From the NCBI GenBank assembly GCA_029817715.1, contig JARUPY010000607.1:5518001-5582000 (forward strand): a DNA stretch of 64,000 bases, in the 5' to 3' direction. The notes under the pieces are model-generated. The model saw nothing but the letters and a program-made list of their open reading frames with translations, had not been told where the DNA came from and did no database searches. A program made the translations under genes and the position numbers. This stretch comes from Melastoma dodecandrum (taxonomy: Eukaryota > Streptophyta > Magnoliopsida > Myrtales > Melastomataceae). Of the stretch, positions 1-9,123 are shown piece by piece (position 1 is the stretch's first letter; every line of letters begins with the position of its first letter).

Positions 1-2210
1 TAAGATCACTTTTTTCGAAATGGTAATGTAGACAGGATCGTATTCTGCTCAGCTTATCAAAGACACCTTCTTTCCAGAGCTGGGTGCTGATATCTCAAAG
101 TTAATTAGTTCTTTCCTTTTGGGGACTATGCGTAAACCTGGCCATCTCATTGAGATTTGAACCCAAACAGACTAACTTGATAAGCATGCATCTTAACATT
201 TAGTGATTGGACTATTAAACTTCAATGATTATTTTTCTAGTTGCAGATAAAAATGATGGCTCCATCCACCATTCTGAACTCTAATATTTCATTTTAGATA
301 TTCATTTGTGATAAACCAGAGCAGGAACTGTATTATGGTTCATGGATCCCTCAGTTATAGAAAAAAATTCCGACTAAGATGATTTTACAAAGAATCATTC
401 TCGTAGACAAAAAAACAGATAACTTACAAGAATCTACAAATTTCAAAATCTGTCTCACCATCTATGTAGTCCAATATCTAAAAACAATGGTCCCTTGAAT
501 CCCCCAAAGCAGGATCAGTTATTATCCAGTTATGTATACCCCAAACAGGAAACACGTTGCCATCCAAAATAAAGCATCCAGGAAGTATAAAGATCAACTT
601 GTATCTCCAAGGATTAAGAAAATAACAAGGTCCTCGGTGGCTCCTAGTGAAAGAAAGCAGAAAGCTACCATGGAGAAAGCATACCTGTTTTGAGGAGTTC
701 CTGGCAGCAATGCAATGTAAGTAGTCAGATGCCCTTTAAAAACCATTTTAATTTTTCCAGTCTCCTGTAGAAGTTCAATAAATCAACACTTGAAATCAAA
801 CATAACATCTTAAAGGAAAGACTGACAAGTCATATCTGAAAATTGTCCTACCACATCCCAGCAATATGCAAACGAAATAGAAGTGATGGGTCGTAATGAA
901 TCAAGGCTCTAAGAAGGCTTGGCGAATCAGGAGAAGGCCCGGGACTGATGGTGGAGTTTGAGCTTCAAAGGCCGGATTCAGAAGTTCTTAGATGAAACAG
1001 AATGAGAGGGAGAGCTAGGGGTGGTGTGGGAAGTCTGGTGTATAAGAAAAATATCTTGAGGGGAGGTCGCCATCCTCCGGCTTGTGGAGTGAGCTGCAAC
1101 TGGTTGTAAGCTGGGGCAGCAGGAAATTGGGGGAAGGTTCAGCTGTGACCAGAATTGTTGGCATCAGTGCGCAACCCTTCTACATGACCATTCATATGTG
1201 CCATGATTTCAGCTGTCAGGAGTCAGAACGACCGAGTACAGCCTCCCAACAACTGGTTATTTTATCGATTGGCATGTCAGCTTGTGTAAAGCATCATCAG
1301 GGAACCTCGTACCACTTGCCTCTGCAATTGTGATAGTCAGAGTTCCGTAAGGCAGTTATCCATATGGCTGATTGCCATTACTTGTCAGTGAAACCAGAAA
1401 CAGTCCCCCAGGAGGTTTTTTTAGGCGAGTTTCTGAGGAGGTAAACTCGAGTTTGCCGGTGGGAATCGTTTCTCCCTGACCCCTTCATGATTTCTGAGGT
1501 GTGGCAGCGGTCTGTGTATCTTACATATCTGAATGTTTTTAGTTATAAAACACCCAAGCCGAAAATGACAACCAAGATGATTTCATTGACGTGCAGCCTG
1601 TCATATTTCCTCAGCAAACCGGGTATCCGGAAACGACTGTGTTGGACGTTCCGGCAGTAACTCAGTGTACACGGATGGGGAAATAAATCAGTGGCTTTGG
1701 AAGTAAATCAGTGGCTGGTTCTAAGGAAGTGGTGGAGAGCTTTGTGATCGAGACCTTGGATGGCAGGCAGATATGTGATGACCGACTTCTTCAGCTACGC
1801 AAGGCTCCAGCATTCGCCCGAGAAGTTGGAGGAAATGGAAGTAGCCCATTTGTTCTACTACGCATCTAGTCAGATGTCTTTGCAGATGTTGATGACAGAT
1901 GCCCTCCTACCATCATCCAGGCACAAAATATGAAATTTCTTCTACATGACTGGCATCAGGAAGAATGGGAAGTTCACTGGCAAATTGAACTTAGAACCAA
2001 GGCGAGTGAACTTTCCGTACTACTTGAACAACTGCCCCAAGGTTTTGCTCCAAAGTTCAGAAGTCGGACTCCTCCTCCACTTCGCAAACTAAATCCATGT
2101 CTGACAGAACCTTTGAAGTCTTTCCGAGTTGTGTTCGACTCTTGTATACATCAGAACAACTCGTAGTTATTTTTCTCTCTCTTTTAAGCGTCATTTTGGC
2201 TTTTTATTTG
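1..2210. other. No supported gene; unrecognised short open frame
   Basis: I see no recognisable domain here. A 78-codon open frame at 1930-2166 (+) has a tryptophan-rich start (DWHQEEWEVHWQ) and could be a remnant exon, but I cannot assign it. The stretch 1720-1880 has a short coding-like look without a supported start or splice sites. The rest is moderately AT-rich with no RNA gene or repeat that I can support. Confidence 0.4.
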
Positions 2211-2435
2211 GTAGTGAAGGATAGATATCATTCGTTAAAATCGTCTGGAGTTTTAGGTTACAGATCCCATGTTGCAAGGAATGTCTTCATGCAACATATC
2301 CAAAATGAAATCCGGAGGATAATCAAAAGTGCTAGGAGACGTCCTGTCGTGAGCTTCCTTATCTAGCCTGTCTGCAACCCTGTTTTGTCCCCTCGTGATG
2401 TGTGATATTGTAGTCTCCTCCAGCTCACACAATAG
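2211..2435 (-). repeat. LINE 3'-end fragment
   Basis: This segment closely matches 17851-18076, the 3' end of the LINE inside the kinase intron (shared text such as gtagtgaaggatag and cagctcacacaatag). In the LINE orientation it is the last part of the RNase H region and the 3' UTR. The match stops at about 2435, so this copy is strongly 5'-truncated, as is usual for LINEs. A clean target duplication was not seen. Confidence 0.7.
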
Positions 2436-3213
2436 TCATTTTGGGTTTTGCAGCCTCTGGTCGCCGATTAAACACAGATAGATAAATCTGAACTCTTTAT
2501 GATCATAATCCTACGAACGGTTAGATGTTCAGAGCATTACTGTTAGCACTTCGACGATTAACAACCGAAGAAACTAACCACAAAGAAAGTCTGAATCTTT
2601 TTCGACTTGTTAATCAATTACACAGTAACCGAATACAAGGGATATCAAGAATCCCGCCTTTTCAATAAAGTCTTTCTCCAATGGAGACCTTCCACGATGA
2701 TGAAACTTCAAAGTCGTTAAACTCATTTGTGATATGCTCTGCATTGAGAATCGTACTATCAACTCAAGCTCTTTTCCTGTTCCATTAAAGCCCAGAAATG
2801 CCGCCAGTAATGGTCGTAACTGCTGTAAACTGTGTGGCAATATAAGAACAGAAATCCCCTATCCATCAAGACACTGATGTCGTCCTCATAGTCCACTGGG
2901 AATTGTTCGGCCGATAAGAAGGACCGGACAGTCTTCAAGAATTGACCCTGTATTAGGCCCTCTCAGATTGCACGATCTCCGGGTCTCTCCTTCATCCTAT
3001 GCCAGGGACGAACTAGTCCTCCCGAAGACAGTCCTTTGAAGTCGCGTAAAACTCAGATCCTTTTCAAGTTTCCTTCCATATTGTTTACCGGATTCGTTTC
3101 CCGCATTTATTTGACACTCCAGAAACCATCTCCTGGCCTCCTCCACTCCCCAGACACGTTCTTGCAGATTTCTTGAGAGAGAGTAGTTTACTCGTCGAAG
3201 TCCAGATCCTACT
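2436..3213 (+). other. Upstream region of NMT-like gene 1
   Basis: No gene is seen. The last ~170 bases (about 3040-3213) are recognisably similar to the leader of NMT-like gene 2 (about 12670-12802): both carry a gatccttttc block, a ttcttgcag(a/g)tttcttga block and similar spacing to the ATG. This supports a shared duplicated leader rather than an unrelated flank. No TATA box is assigned. Confidence 0.5.
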
Positions 3214-3259
3214 ATGGGGGACCCTATTGAAGCAGGGATATCTAGTGGAGAAAACCTAA

Positions 3260-3264
3260 CTGAG
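3260..3264. repeat. Target-site duplication, left copy (CTGAG)
   Basis: CTGAG directly abuts the left LTR and is repeated at 9047-9051. A 5-bp duplication is typical of Ty3/gypsy integration. Confidence 0.93.
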
Positions 3265-3850
3265 TGATAAAGGAAAAAAAACAATCTAACGCCAGTAAAG
3301 CTGGATTTCCAGAAAAAAGTTGCAGTAAATGAAACACCATCAAGAGAAACAACCTCCACACCACAGACCGCCACCTAAACCCGACCACCTCACAACTTCA
3401 ATCAACACCCAACCTCAACATTACATCTCTACCATCGCCATTCCCCCGCCTTCCTCACCAAAACTCCCTATTACATAAAAAATCCTTCTCTCTTTCTTCT
3501 GTTTTTTCTTTTTCCTTCTTTTATTCCTATCTCCAGTTGCGCGTCTGCATTACGGTGTGCGTTGGTTTGTTACAACCAACTCAGTCTTCCCACTTCAGTC
3601 CCCACTTTGCTTCTCTTTTTCAATTCCGTCCTCGGGTACACCCTCGGCTCACTTCCTTTTATTTTCTTCTGGGCCACCGCTCATTCTTCTCCCGCCAGCC
3701 CACGCCATTCTTCTCCTGTCAGCCCACGACCATCTTGACCAACGGCCTCTGCAACGGTCTTCTTCCTCGATACTTCAGTTAGGGTTCTAACTGCCGCTCC
3801 TTCTTCACATATTTCATCCTCTCTTACCCCACTTCGATCCCCTTGTATCA
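3265..3850 (-). repeat. 3' LTR of the chromovirus
   Basis: 586 bp, identical to 8461-9046 except AA at 3270-3271 where the other LTR has CG. The pol frame runs about 170 bases into it, stopping at 3681. Confidence 0.95.
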
Positions 3851-6800
3851 ATATCCCTCCCTCAAAAGCACCCTTGTCCCCAAGGGTGAGCTGTGGAAAA
3901 GCTCTTTGCAACTCCTCCAAATATTCCCAGGTAGCATCCGTTTCCGGATAACCTCTCCATTTCACTAGAATACGTACTGCAGCTCGATTCCCTCGTTTAA
4001 CTAGCTGTCGTTGCAGGATATATTCAGGAACGGCCGCATCCTCTGCTTCCCCGGGCAACTGAGATGAGGTATGTGACTCAATCCCAACTGCTCTCCTTAG
4101 TCGTGATACATGGAAGATAGGGTGTATTTGAGCTGTCTCTGGTAATTTAAGCTTGTACGCTACCTGGCCGATCTTAGCTAGTATCTCATAGGGACCATAG
4201 AATATTGGAGCGAGCTTCCCTGAGTGAGGCCCTTCAATTGAACTTTGCTTATAAGACTGCAACTTTAAATAAACCCACTCCCCCACCTGAAAGGATCTGT
4301 CTGACCTTTTACGGTTGGCCAGCTGCTGCATCCTATTCTGGGCTCTATGAATATGGAAACGTAGCAGCTGCACCATCTCCTCTCTACTAGTCAACTCCAA
4401 GTCCACTGCCTTTTGAGAACTGGTCCCTGTAATGTAAGGCACATGCAGGGGCGGTTCATATCCGTATAAAGCCTCAAACGGCGACATGCGGATGGTAGAA
4501 TGATAAGTGGTATTGTACCACCACTCCGCTAAAGGCAGCCACTTGCACCACTGATTAGGACAATCCGAACACATACATCGTAGATAGGTCTCCAAACAAC
4601 GATTAACTACCTCTGTTTGACCATTCGTTTGAGGATGATAAGCAGTAGAAAGCCTTAAATCTACTCCTTGAAGCCTGAATAGCTCCTGCCAAAAGTCGCT
4701 AAGAAAGATGGCATCCCGATCACTTGTAATCGTTTGCGGCATACCATGTAGTTTGTACACCGTTGCAAGGAACAATTCAGCCACCTTAGATGCCGTATAG
4801 GGATGCTGCAATGCAGCAAAATGAGCATATTTGGTCAGTCTATCCACAACTACCATTATCACCTCCTTCCCCATCGATTTTGGCAAGCTCACTATAAAAT
4901 CCATACTTATATCGACCCAAATAGACTTTGGAATAGGCAGCGGCTGTAATAACCCCGGAGATGCCGCAAGATCATACTTGCATTTCTGACAAACCTCGCA
5001 TGCTCGAATATAAGTCTTGACATCTTCCTCCAACCCTTTCCAATAGCAGAAACTTGCAATTCTTTTGGTTGTACCATTAACTCCCGAGTGGCCCCCAGTT
5101 GATGATGCATGAAAGGTATGTATAATCTGTGTTTTGAGTTGCTTGTTATCTCCCACTACCAACTTGCCTCCTTTTAAAAGTAAGCCATGCCGCATTGTAT
5201 ATGCTTTAGATTTACCTTTCTGCACCTTCTGAATTAGTTGCTGTAAGGAAGCATCTTGCTGCCAACTGTCACGAATAGCACCAAATAGGGTACCCTGCTG
5301 CAAATTAAGAGTTATAGCCATCACAGTAGCTCCTGGCACCCTTGATAACACGTCCGCCACCACATTCTCTTTACCCTTCTTGTAGCTTATCTCATAATCA
5401 TAACCTAAGAGCTTGGTCAACCACTTGAATCGCATGTCATTGTGCAAGTGCTGCTCAAGTAGAAACTTTAAGCTTTGATGGTCTATCTTTATAACAAAAT
5501 GCCTCCCAATTAAGTAATGTCTCCACTTGTCCACCGCATAAACAATAGAGAGCAATTCTTTTTCATAAACAGATAAACTCAAGTGTCGAGGTGCTAAAGC
5601 CTTGCTAATAAACGCAATTGGATGGCCTTTTTGCATCAAAACCGCTCCAATACCCGATTGACTGGCATCGGTTTCTACCATCAACTCTTGACTAAAATCG
5701 GGCAAAGCCAGTATGGGAGTAGTTATCATGGCAGCTTTTAATTTGTCAAATGCTTCCTGAGCTTCTGTTGACCATTTGAAAGCATCTTTTTTAAGTAATT
5801 GAGTCAATGGTTTACCAATGGCTCCGTACCCGCGTACAAAACGCCTGTAATAACCGGTGAGACCTAAGAAACCCCGTAGCTCTCTCACAGTCTTAGGAAC
5901 TGGCCACTGTTGAATAGCTTCTAGTTTTCTAAAATCTGTGGACACCCCTCCAGCCTCTATGAAATGTCCTAGATACTCAACCTTCTTCTTAGCAAATGAG
6001 CATTTACTCAATTTCGCAAAGAGGCAATGCTTCTGCAAAATTTCCAGCACTGTAGACAAATGAATTGCATGATCCTCTAATGTTGAGTTGTACACTAATA
6101 TATCATCAAAGAATACGAGAACAAACTTCCTTAAATATGGTCGGAACACCTCATTCATTAAACTTTGAAATGTGGAAGGGGCGTTAGTCAATCCAAATGG
6201 CATTACCAAAAACTCATAATGCCCCTCATGAGTTTTAAATGCCGTTTTAGGAATGTCAGCCTCTCGTACCCGTATTTGATGATATCCAGACCGTAAATCT
6301 AACTTCGAGAACCACATAGCACTGTGTAATTCATCAAACAACTCCTCAATTACGGGAATAGGAAATTTGTCTTTAACTGTTCGTTTGTTCAATTCTCTAT
6401 AGTCCACACATAGTCGCCAACTGTTGTCTTTCTTCTTAACTAGAACCACCGGAGATGCAAATGGACTAGTGTTGTGTCTGACAATTCCGGATTGGAACAT
6501 TTCTTGCACCAATTTCTCAATTATGTCCTTCTGTGCACTAGAGTACCGATAGGGTCCTAAATTCAATCCTCTCACCCCTTCTTCTAAAGGAATGCTGTGG
6601 TCTTGCCCCCTTTGTGGGGGTAACCCCGAAGGTTCTGAAAAAACCCCTGTAAACCTTTGCAACACCTCCTGGATAGCCTTTGGTACCCCCTGATCAGAGT
6701 CTGCAGTAACTGCAGATTTTTGGTTTGGAATTAACAATAAACTCATATCTTTAGAATCAATCGAGAATGCACCTTCAATCACCCTCGAGAATTGCCCTTC

Positions 6801-6953
6801 ACCAGCTACTAATTTCACTTCTTTATCCTTCCATCGATACTGCATGATTAGTCTGGTAAAATCCCAGATCACAATTCCCAAAGATCGCAGCCATTCCATA
6901 CCCAAAATCAGTTCACATCCTTTTATGGGCATCACCAACACTCGAGTATGATA
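3681..6953 (-). CDS. pol: Chromovirus pol (protease end, RT, RNase H, integrase, chromodomain)
   Basis: About 1090 codons, in the same frame as gag and separated from it by one TAG. It opens inside the protease (ILGMEWL). Reverse transcriptase follows (about residues 155-340) with FFDD as the catalytic motif. RNase H has its ETDAS motif near residue 428. Integrase has an HHCC zinc finger (about 610-660) and the D,D,35E core (MDFI, SDRD, GQTEVVNR; about 690-800). A chromodomain lies near 985-1035 (VKWRGYPETDATWE). The frame ends 170 bases inside the 3' LTR. There is no in-frame methionine near the 5' end apart from the LVMPIKG stretch, so expression must come through the TAG or not at all. Confidence 0.9.
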   Translation of the reverse strand, partial: YHTRVLVMPIKGCELILGMEWLRSLGIVIWDFTRLIMQYRWKDKEVKLVAGEGQFSRVIEGAFSIDSKDMSLLLIPNQKSAVTADSDQGVPKAIQEVLQRFTGVFSEPSGLPPQRGQDHSIPLEEGVRGLNLGPYRYSSAQKDIIEKLVQEMFQSGIVRHNTSPFASPVVLVKKKDNSWRLCVDYRELNKRTVKDKFPIPVIEELFDELHSAMWFSKLDLRSGYHQIRVREADIPKTAFKTHEGHYEFLVMPFGLTNAPSTFQSLMNEVFRPYLRKFVLVFFDDILVYNSTLEDHAIHLSTVLEILQKHCLFAKLSKCSFAKKKVEYLGHFIEAGGVSTDFRKLEAIQQWPVPKTVRELRGFLGLTGYYRRFVRGYGAIGKPLTQLLKKDAFKWSTEAQEAFDKLKAAMITTPILALPDFSQELMVETDASQSGIGAVLMQKGHPIAFISKALAPRHLSLSVYEKELLSIVYAVDKWRHYLIGRHFVIKIDHQSLKFLLEQHLHNDMRFKWLTKLLGYDYEISYKKGKENVVADVLSRVPGATVMAITLNLQQGTLFGAIRDSWQQDASLQQLIQKVQKGKSKAYTMRHGLLLKGGKLVVGDNKQLKTQIIHTFHASSTGGHSGVNGTTKRIASFCYWKGLEEDVKTYIRACEVCQKCKYDLAASPGLLQPLPIPKSIWVDISMDFIVSLPKSMGKEVIMVVVDRLTKYAHFAALQHPYTASKVAELFLATVYKLHGMPQTITSDRDAIFLSDFWQELFRLQGVDLRLSTAYHPQTNGQTEVVNRCLETYLRCMCSDCPNQWCKWLPLAEWWYNTTYHSTIRMSPFEALYGYEPPLHVPYITGTSSQKAVDLELTSREEMVQLLRFHIHRAQNRMQQLANRKRSDRSFQVGEWVYLKLQSYKQSSIEGPHSGKLAPIFYGPYEILAKIGQVAYKLKLPETAQIHPIFHVSRLRRAVGIESHTSSQLPGEAEDAAVPEYILQRQLVKRGNRAAVRILVKWRGYPETDATWEYLEELQRAFPQLTLGDKGAFEGGILIQGDRSGVREDEICEEGAAVRTLTEVSRKKTVAEAVGQDGRGLTGEEWRGLAGEE
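3851..3863 (-). promoter_or_regulatory. Polypurine tract
   Basis: The minus strand reads GAGGGAGGGATAT directly before the 3' LTR, the position and composition expected for the plus-strand primer. Confidence 0.8.
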
Positions 6954-8417
6954 CTATGACCCTTGCATTTTCCATTTAAACTCCTTCACTAATGACATAC
7001 ACTGCACCTTCTCTCCATTCGCCACCATTACTTCTCTACTTGGTATGCTCTCGAGCTTACATCCAATTCTCTTCGCCACTTCTGTATCGAGGAAGTTATG
7101 AGTACTTCCCGAGTCTATGAGTATAGACAACATCCGCTTCTTATATCTTCCAATCACTTTCATTGTTTTGTTTTGTGGAGAGAGTGCCACTCCATGCAAT
7201 GCATGTAATGAAATAACTGGGAAGTCATCTTTCCCTGTATCCTCTAACTTCCTCGTGTCTGCAACCCCCACTGAATGGGGTGCTAGGTTTGTTGGGCCCG
7301 TACTCCCTGTTAAATCCTCCTCGGGCTCCATCTCTTCCCCCACTTCATGTTCCTCATCTCTTAACATGATAGCATACATTCTTCTATTGTTGCACTTGTG
7401 ATTGAATGTGTACTTGTCATCACACCAAAAACAAAGCCCTTTCAACCTTCTATCCTCCATTTCTGCCGGAGTTAACCGCTTATGTGGGGGTTGGTATGCT
7501 GCCACTCTATTACCACCCAACCCATTACCTCCCAGTCCATTACCCCCCACTCCAGGTACCCTGCCTCCATTTTCCTGCGATCTACTTCCATTTGCCCAAC
7601 GTTGATTGTTTCTAGCCATTGGTGCTAATGGTACACCTCTTGACAGTCCTTGCCATTGTTCACCACGGTTTAGTCTGGAGAACCCTTCTCTTCCTCGCAC
7701 CTCTTCTTCATTGGTCAGTGTCTTTCCCAGTGCTATTGCATGCTGCAATGTTTGAGGATTAAAAGCTAACATCAGCTTTCTATTCTCTCTTTTTAATCCC
7801 CCAATAAACATAGCTACTTGATCCTCATGGGACATCTCTACCCGGGTCACCAATGAAATAAACTCATCAACATATTCTGAATAACTTCTCCCTTCCTTCA
7901 ACTCCTTTAACATGACTATTGGTCTGGTAAGTTCATTAGATCCAAACCGCAAGAGCATACCACCCGAGTATTCCTCCCAGCTCAGAGGACCCTTGAGTTC
8001 CCTGTTCCTGATGAAGGCATAATGCCATTCTATTGCGGAACCACTCAAGTGAATCGAAGCCACGCTCACACGCATATCCACAGGTGTCTCATCCAATTCG
8101 AAGTACCTTTCGCATTTAAAAATCCATTCCTGCACGTTGGCACCATCAAACGCAGGGAAGTCCAACTTCATGTGCCTAGTAATCCTGCCCTCAGGCCTTG
8201 GACTATAATAAGACCGGCGTGCCCCAGAAATGGCATCGTCAGAAGTCTCCCTTTGCTTCCCTCTACTTTTCCTTTCCATTTCGTCCATTCTTTCAGTCAA
8301 ACATGCTATTTGCGTACCCACACCATCAAACTTCCTCAATAGTTCTTGCATGAGTTCCTTCACAGAATCTGTCTCCATGGTAGCTTGCCTTGCACGTGTA
8401 AATTCAGAAACAGGCAT
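6954..8417 (-). CDS. gag: Chromovirus gag and start of protease
   Basis: 487 codons. The N-terminal half is a retrotransposon gag capsid domain (about residues 75-240, with WxxxCERYFxL-like text). A zinc-knuckle-like CFWCDDKYTFNHKC lies near residue 330. The aspartic protease active site is near residue 445 (LIDSGSTHNFL). The frame stops at TAG (6954-6956) after KMQGS, part-way through the protease, and the same frame continues into pol at 6953. The product would form the virus-like particle. Start ATG at 8417 is the first methionine after the primer site and leader. Confidence 0.9.
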   Translation of the reverse strand: MPVSEFTRARQATMETDSVKELMQELLRKFDGVGTQIACLTERMDEMERKSRGKQRETSDDAISGARRSYYSPRPEGRITRHMKLDFPAFDGANVQEWIFKCERYFELDETPVDMRVSVASIHLSGSAIEWHYAFIRNRELKGPLSWEEYSGGMLLRFGSNELTRPIVMLKELKEGRSYSEYVDEFISLVTRVEMSHEDQVAMFIGGLKRENRKLMLAFNPQTLQHAIALGKTLTNEEEVRGREGFSRLNRGEQWQGLSRGVPLAPMARNNQRWANGSRSQENGGRVPGVGGNGLGGNGLGGNRVAAYQPPHKRLTPAEMEDRRLKGLCFWCDDKYTFNHKCNNRRMYAIMLRDEEHEVGEEMEPEEDLTGSTGPTNLAPHSVGVADTRKLEDTGKDDFPVISLHALHGVALSPQNKTMKVIGRYKKRMLSILIDSGSTHNFLDTEVAKRIGCKLESIPSREVMVANGEKVQCMSLVKEFKWKMQGS

Positions 8418-8444
8418 TAAATCTCCTGAAAATCAAGCCTTCGC

Positions 8445-8456
8445 GCTCTGATACCA
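8445..8456 (-). promoter_or_regulatory. Primer-binding site (initiator Met tRNA type)
   Basis: The minus strand reads TGGTATCAGAGC four bases inside the 5' LTR. This is the classic complement of the 3' end of plant initiator methionine tRNA and primes minus-strand DNA synthesis. Confidence 0.92.
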
Positions 8457-8460
8457 GGTT

Positions 8461-9046
8461 TGATACGGGAAAAAAAACAATCTAACGCCAGTAAAGCTGG
8501 ATTTCCAGAAAAAAGTTGCAGTAAATGAAACACCATCAAGAGAAACAACCTCCACACCACAGACCGCCACCTAAACCCGACCACCTCACAACTTCAATCA
8601 ACACCCAACCTCAACATTACATCTCTACCATCGCCATTCCCCCGCCTTCCTCACCAAAACTCCCTATTACATAAAAAATCCTTCTCTCTTTCTTCTGTTT
8701 TTTCTTTTTCCTTCTTTTATTCCTATCTCCAGTTGCGCGTCTGCATTACGGTGTGCGTTGGTTTGTTACAACCAACTCAGTCTTCCCACTTCAGTCCCCA
8801 CTTTGCTTCTCTTTTTCAATTCCGTCCTCGGGTACACCCTCGGCTCACTTCCTTTTATTTTCTTCTGGGCCACCGCTCATTCTTCTCCCGCCAGCCCACG
8901 CCATTCTTCTCCTGTCAGCCCACGACCATCTTGACCAACGGCCTCTGCAACGGTCTTCTTCCTCGATACTTCAGTTAGGGTTCTAACTGCCGCTCCTTCT
9001 TCACATATTTCATCCTCTCTTACCCCACTTCGATCCCCTTGTATCA
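8461..9046 (-). repeat. 5' LTR of the chromovirus
   Basis: 586 bp. This LTR carries the element's promoter on the minus strand. It is the copy next to the primer-binding site, so it is the upstream LTR. Confidence 0.95.
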
Positions 9047-9051
9047 CTGAG
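9047..9051. repeat. Target-site duplication, right copy (CTGAG)
   Basis: Matches 3260-3264 exactly. Removing one copy plus the element restores the reading frame of the NMT-like gene. Confidence 0.93.
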
Positions 9052-9123
9052 ACCTCCTCTGAGACCAGCTTCAGTGAGTCAACCAGAGATATAATCCCAG
9101 AAGATCTTCCTACCGGGTTTGAG

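Larger units (their letters stand above)
3265..9046 (-). mobile_element. Young Ty3/gypsy chromovirus LTR retrotransposon
   Basis: A complete 5782-bp element lies on the minus strand: 5' LTR 8461-9046, tRNA-iMet-type primer site, gag, protease, reverse transcriptase, RNase H, integrase with chromodomain, polypurine tract, 3' LTR 3265-3850. The LTRs are both 586 bp, start TGATA and end TATCA, and differ at only two adjacent bases. The chromodomain and the pol order place it among plant chromoviruses (Tekay/Reina-like). A single in-frame TAG in the protease region separates the gag and pol frames; otherwise the coding region looks open. It sits inside an NMT-like gene in antisense orientation. 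Confidence 0.95.

Noticed and set aside
3537..3790. Short plus-strand frames, repeated at 8733-8986
   Set aside because: They lie in the two LTRs, antisense to the element, and are identical because the LTRs are identical.
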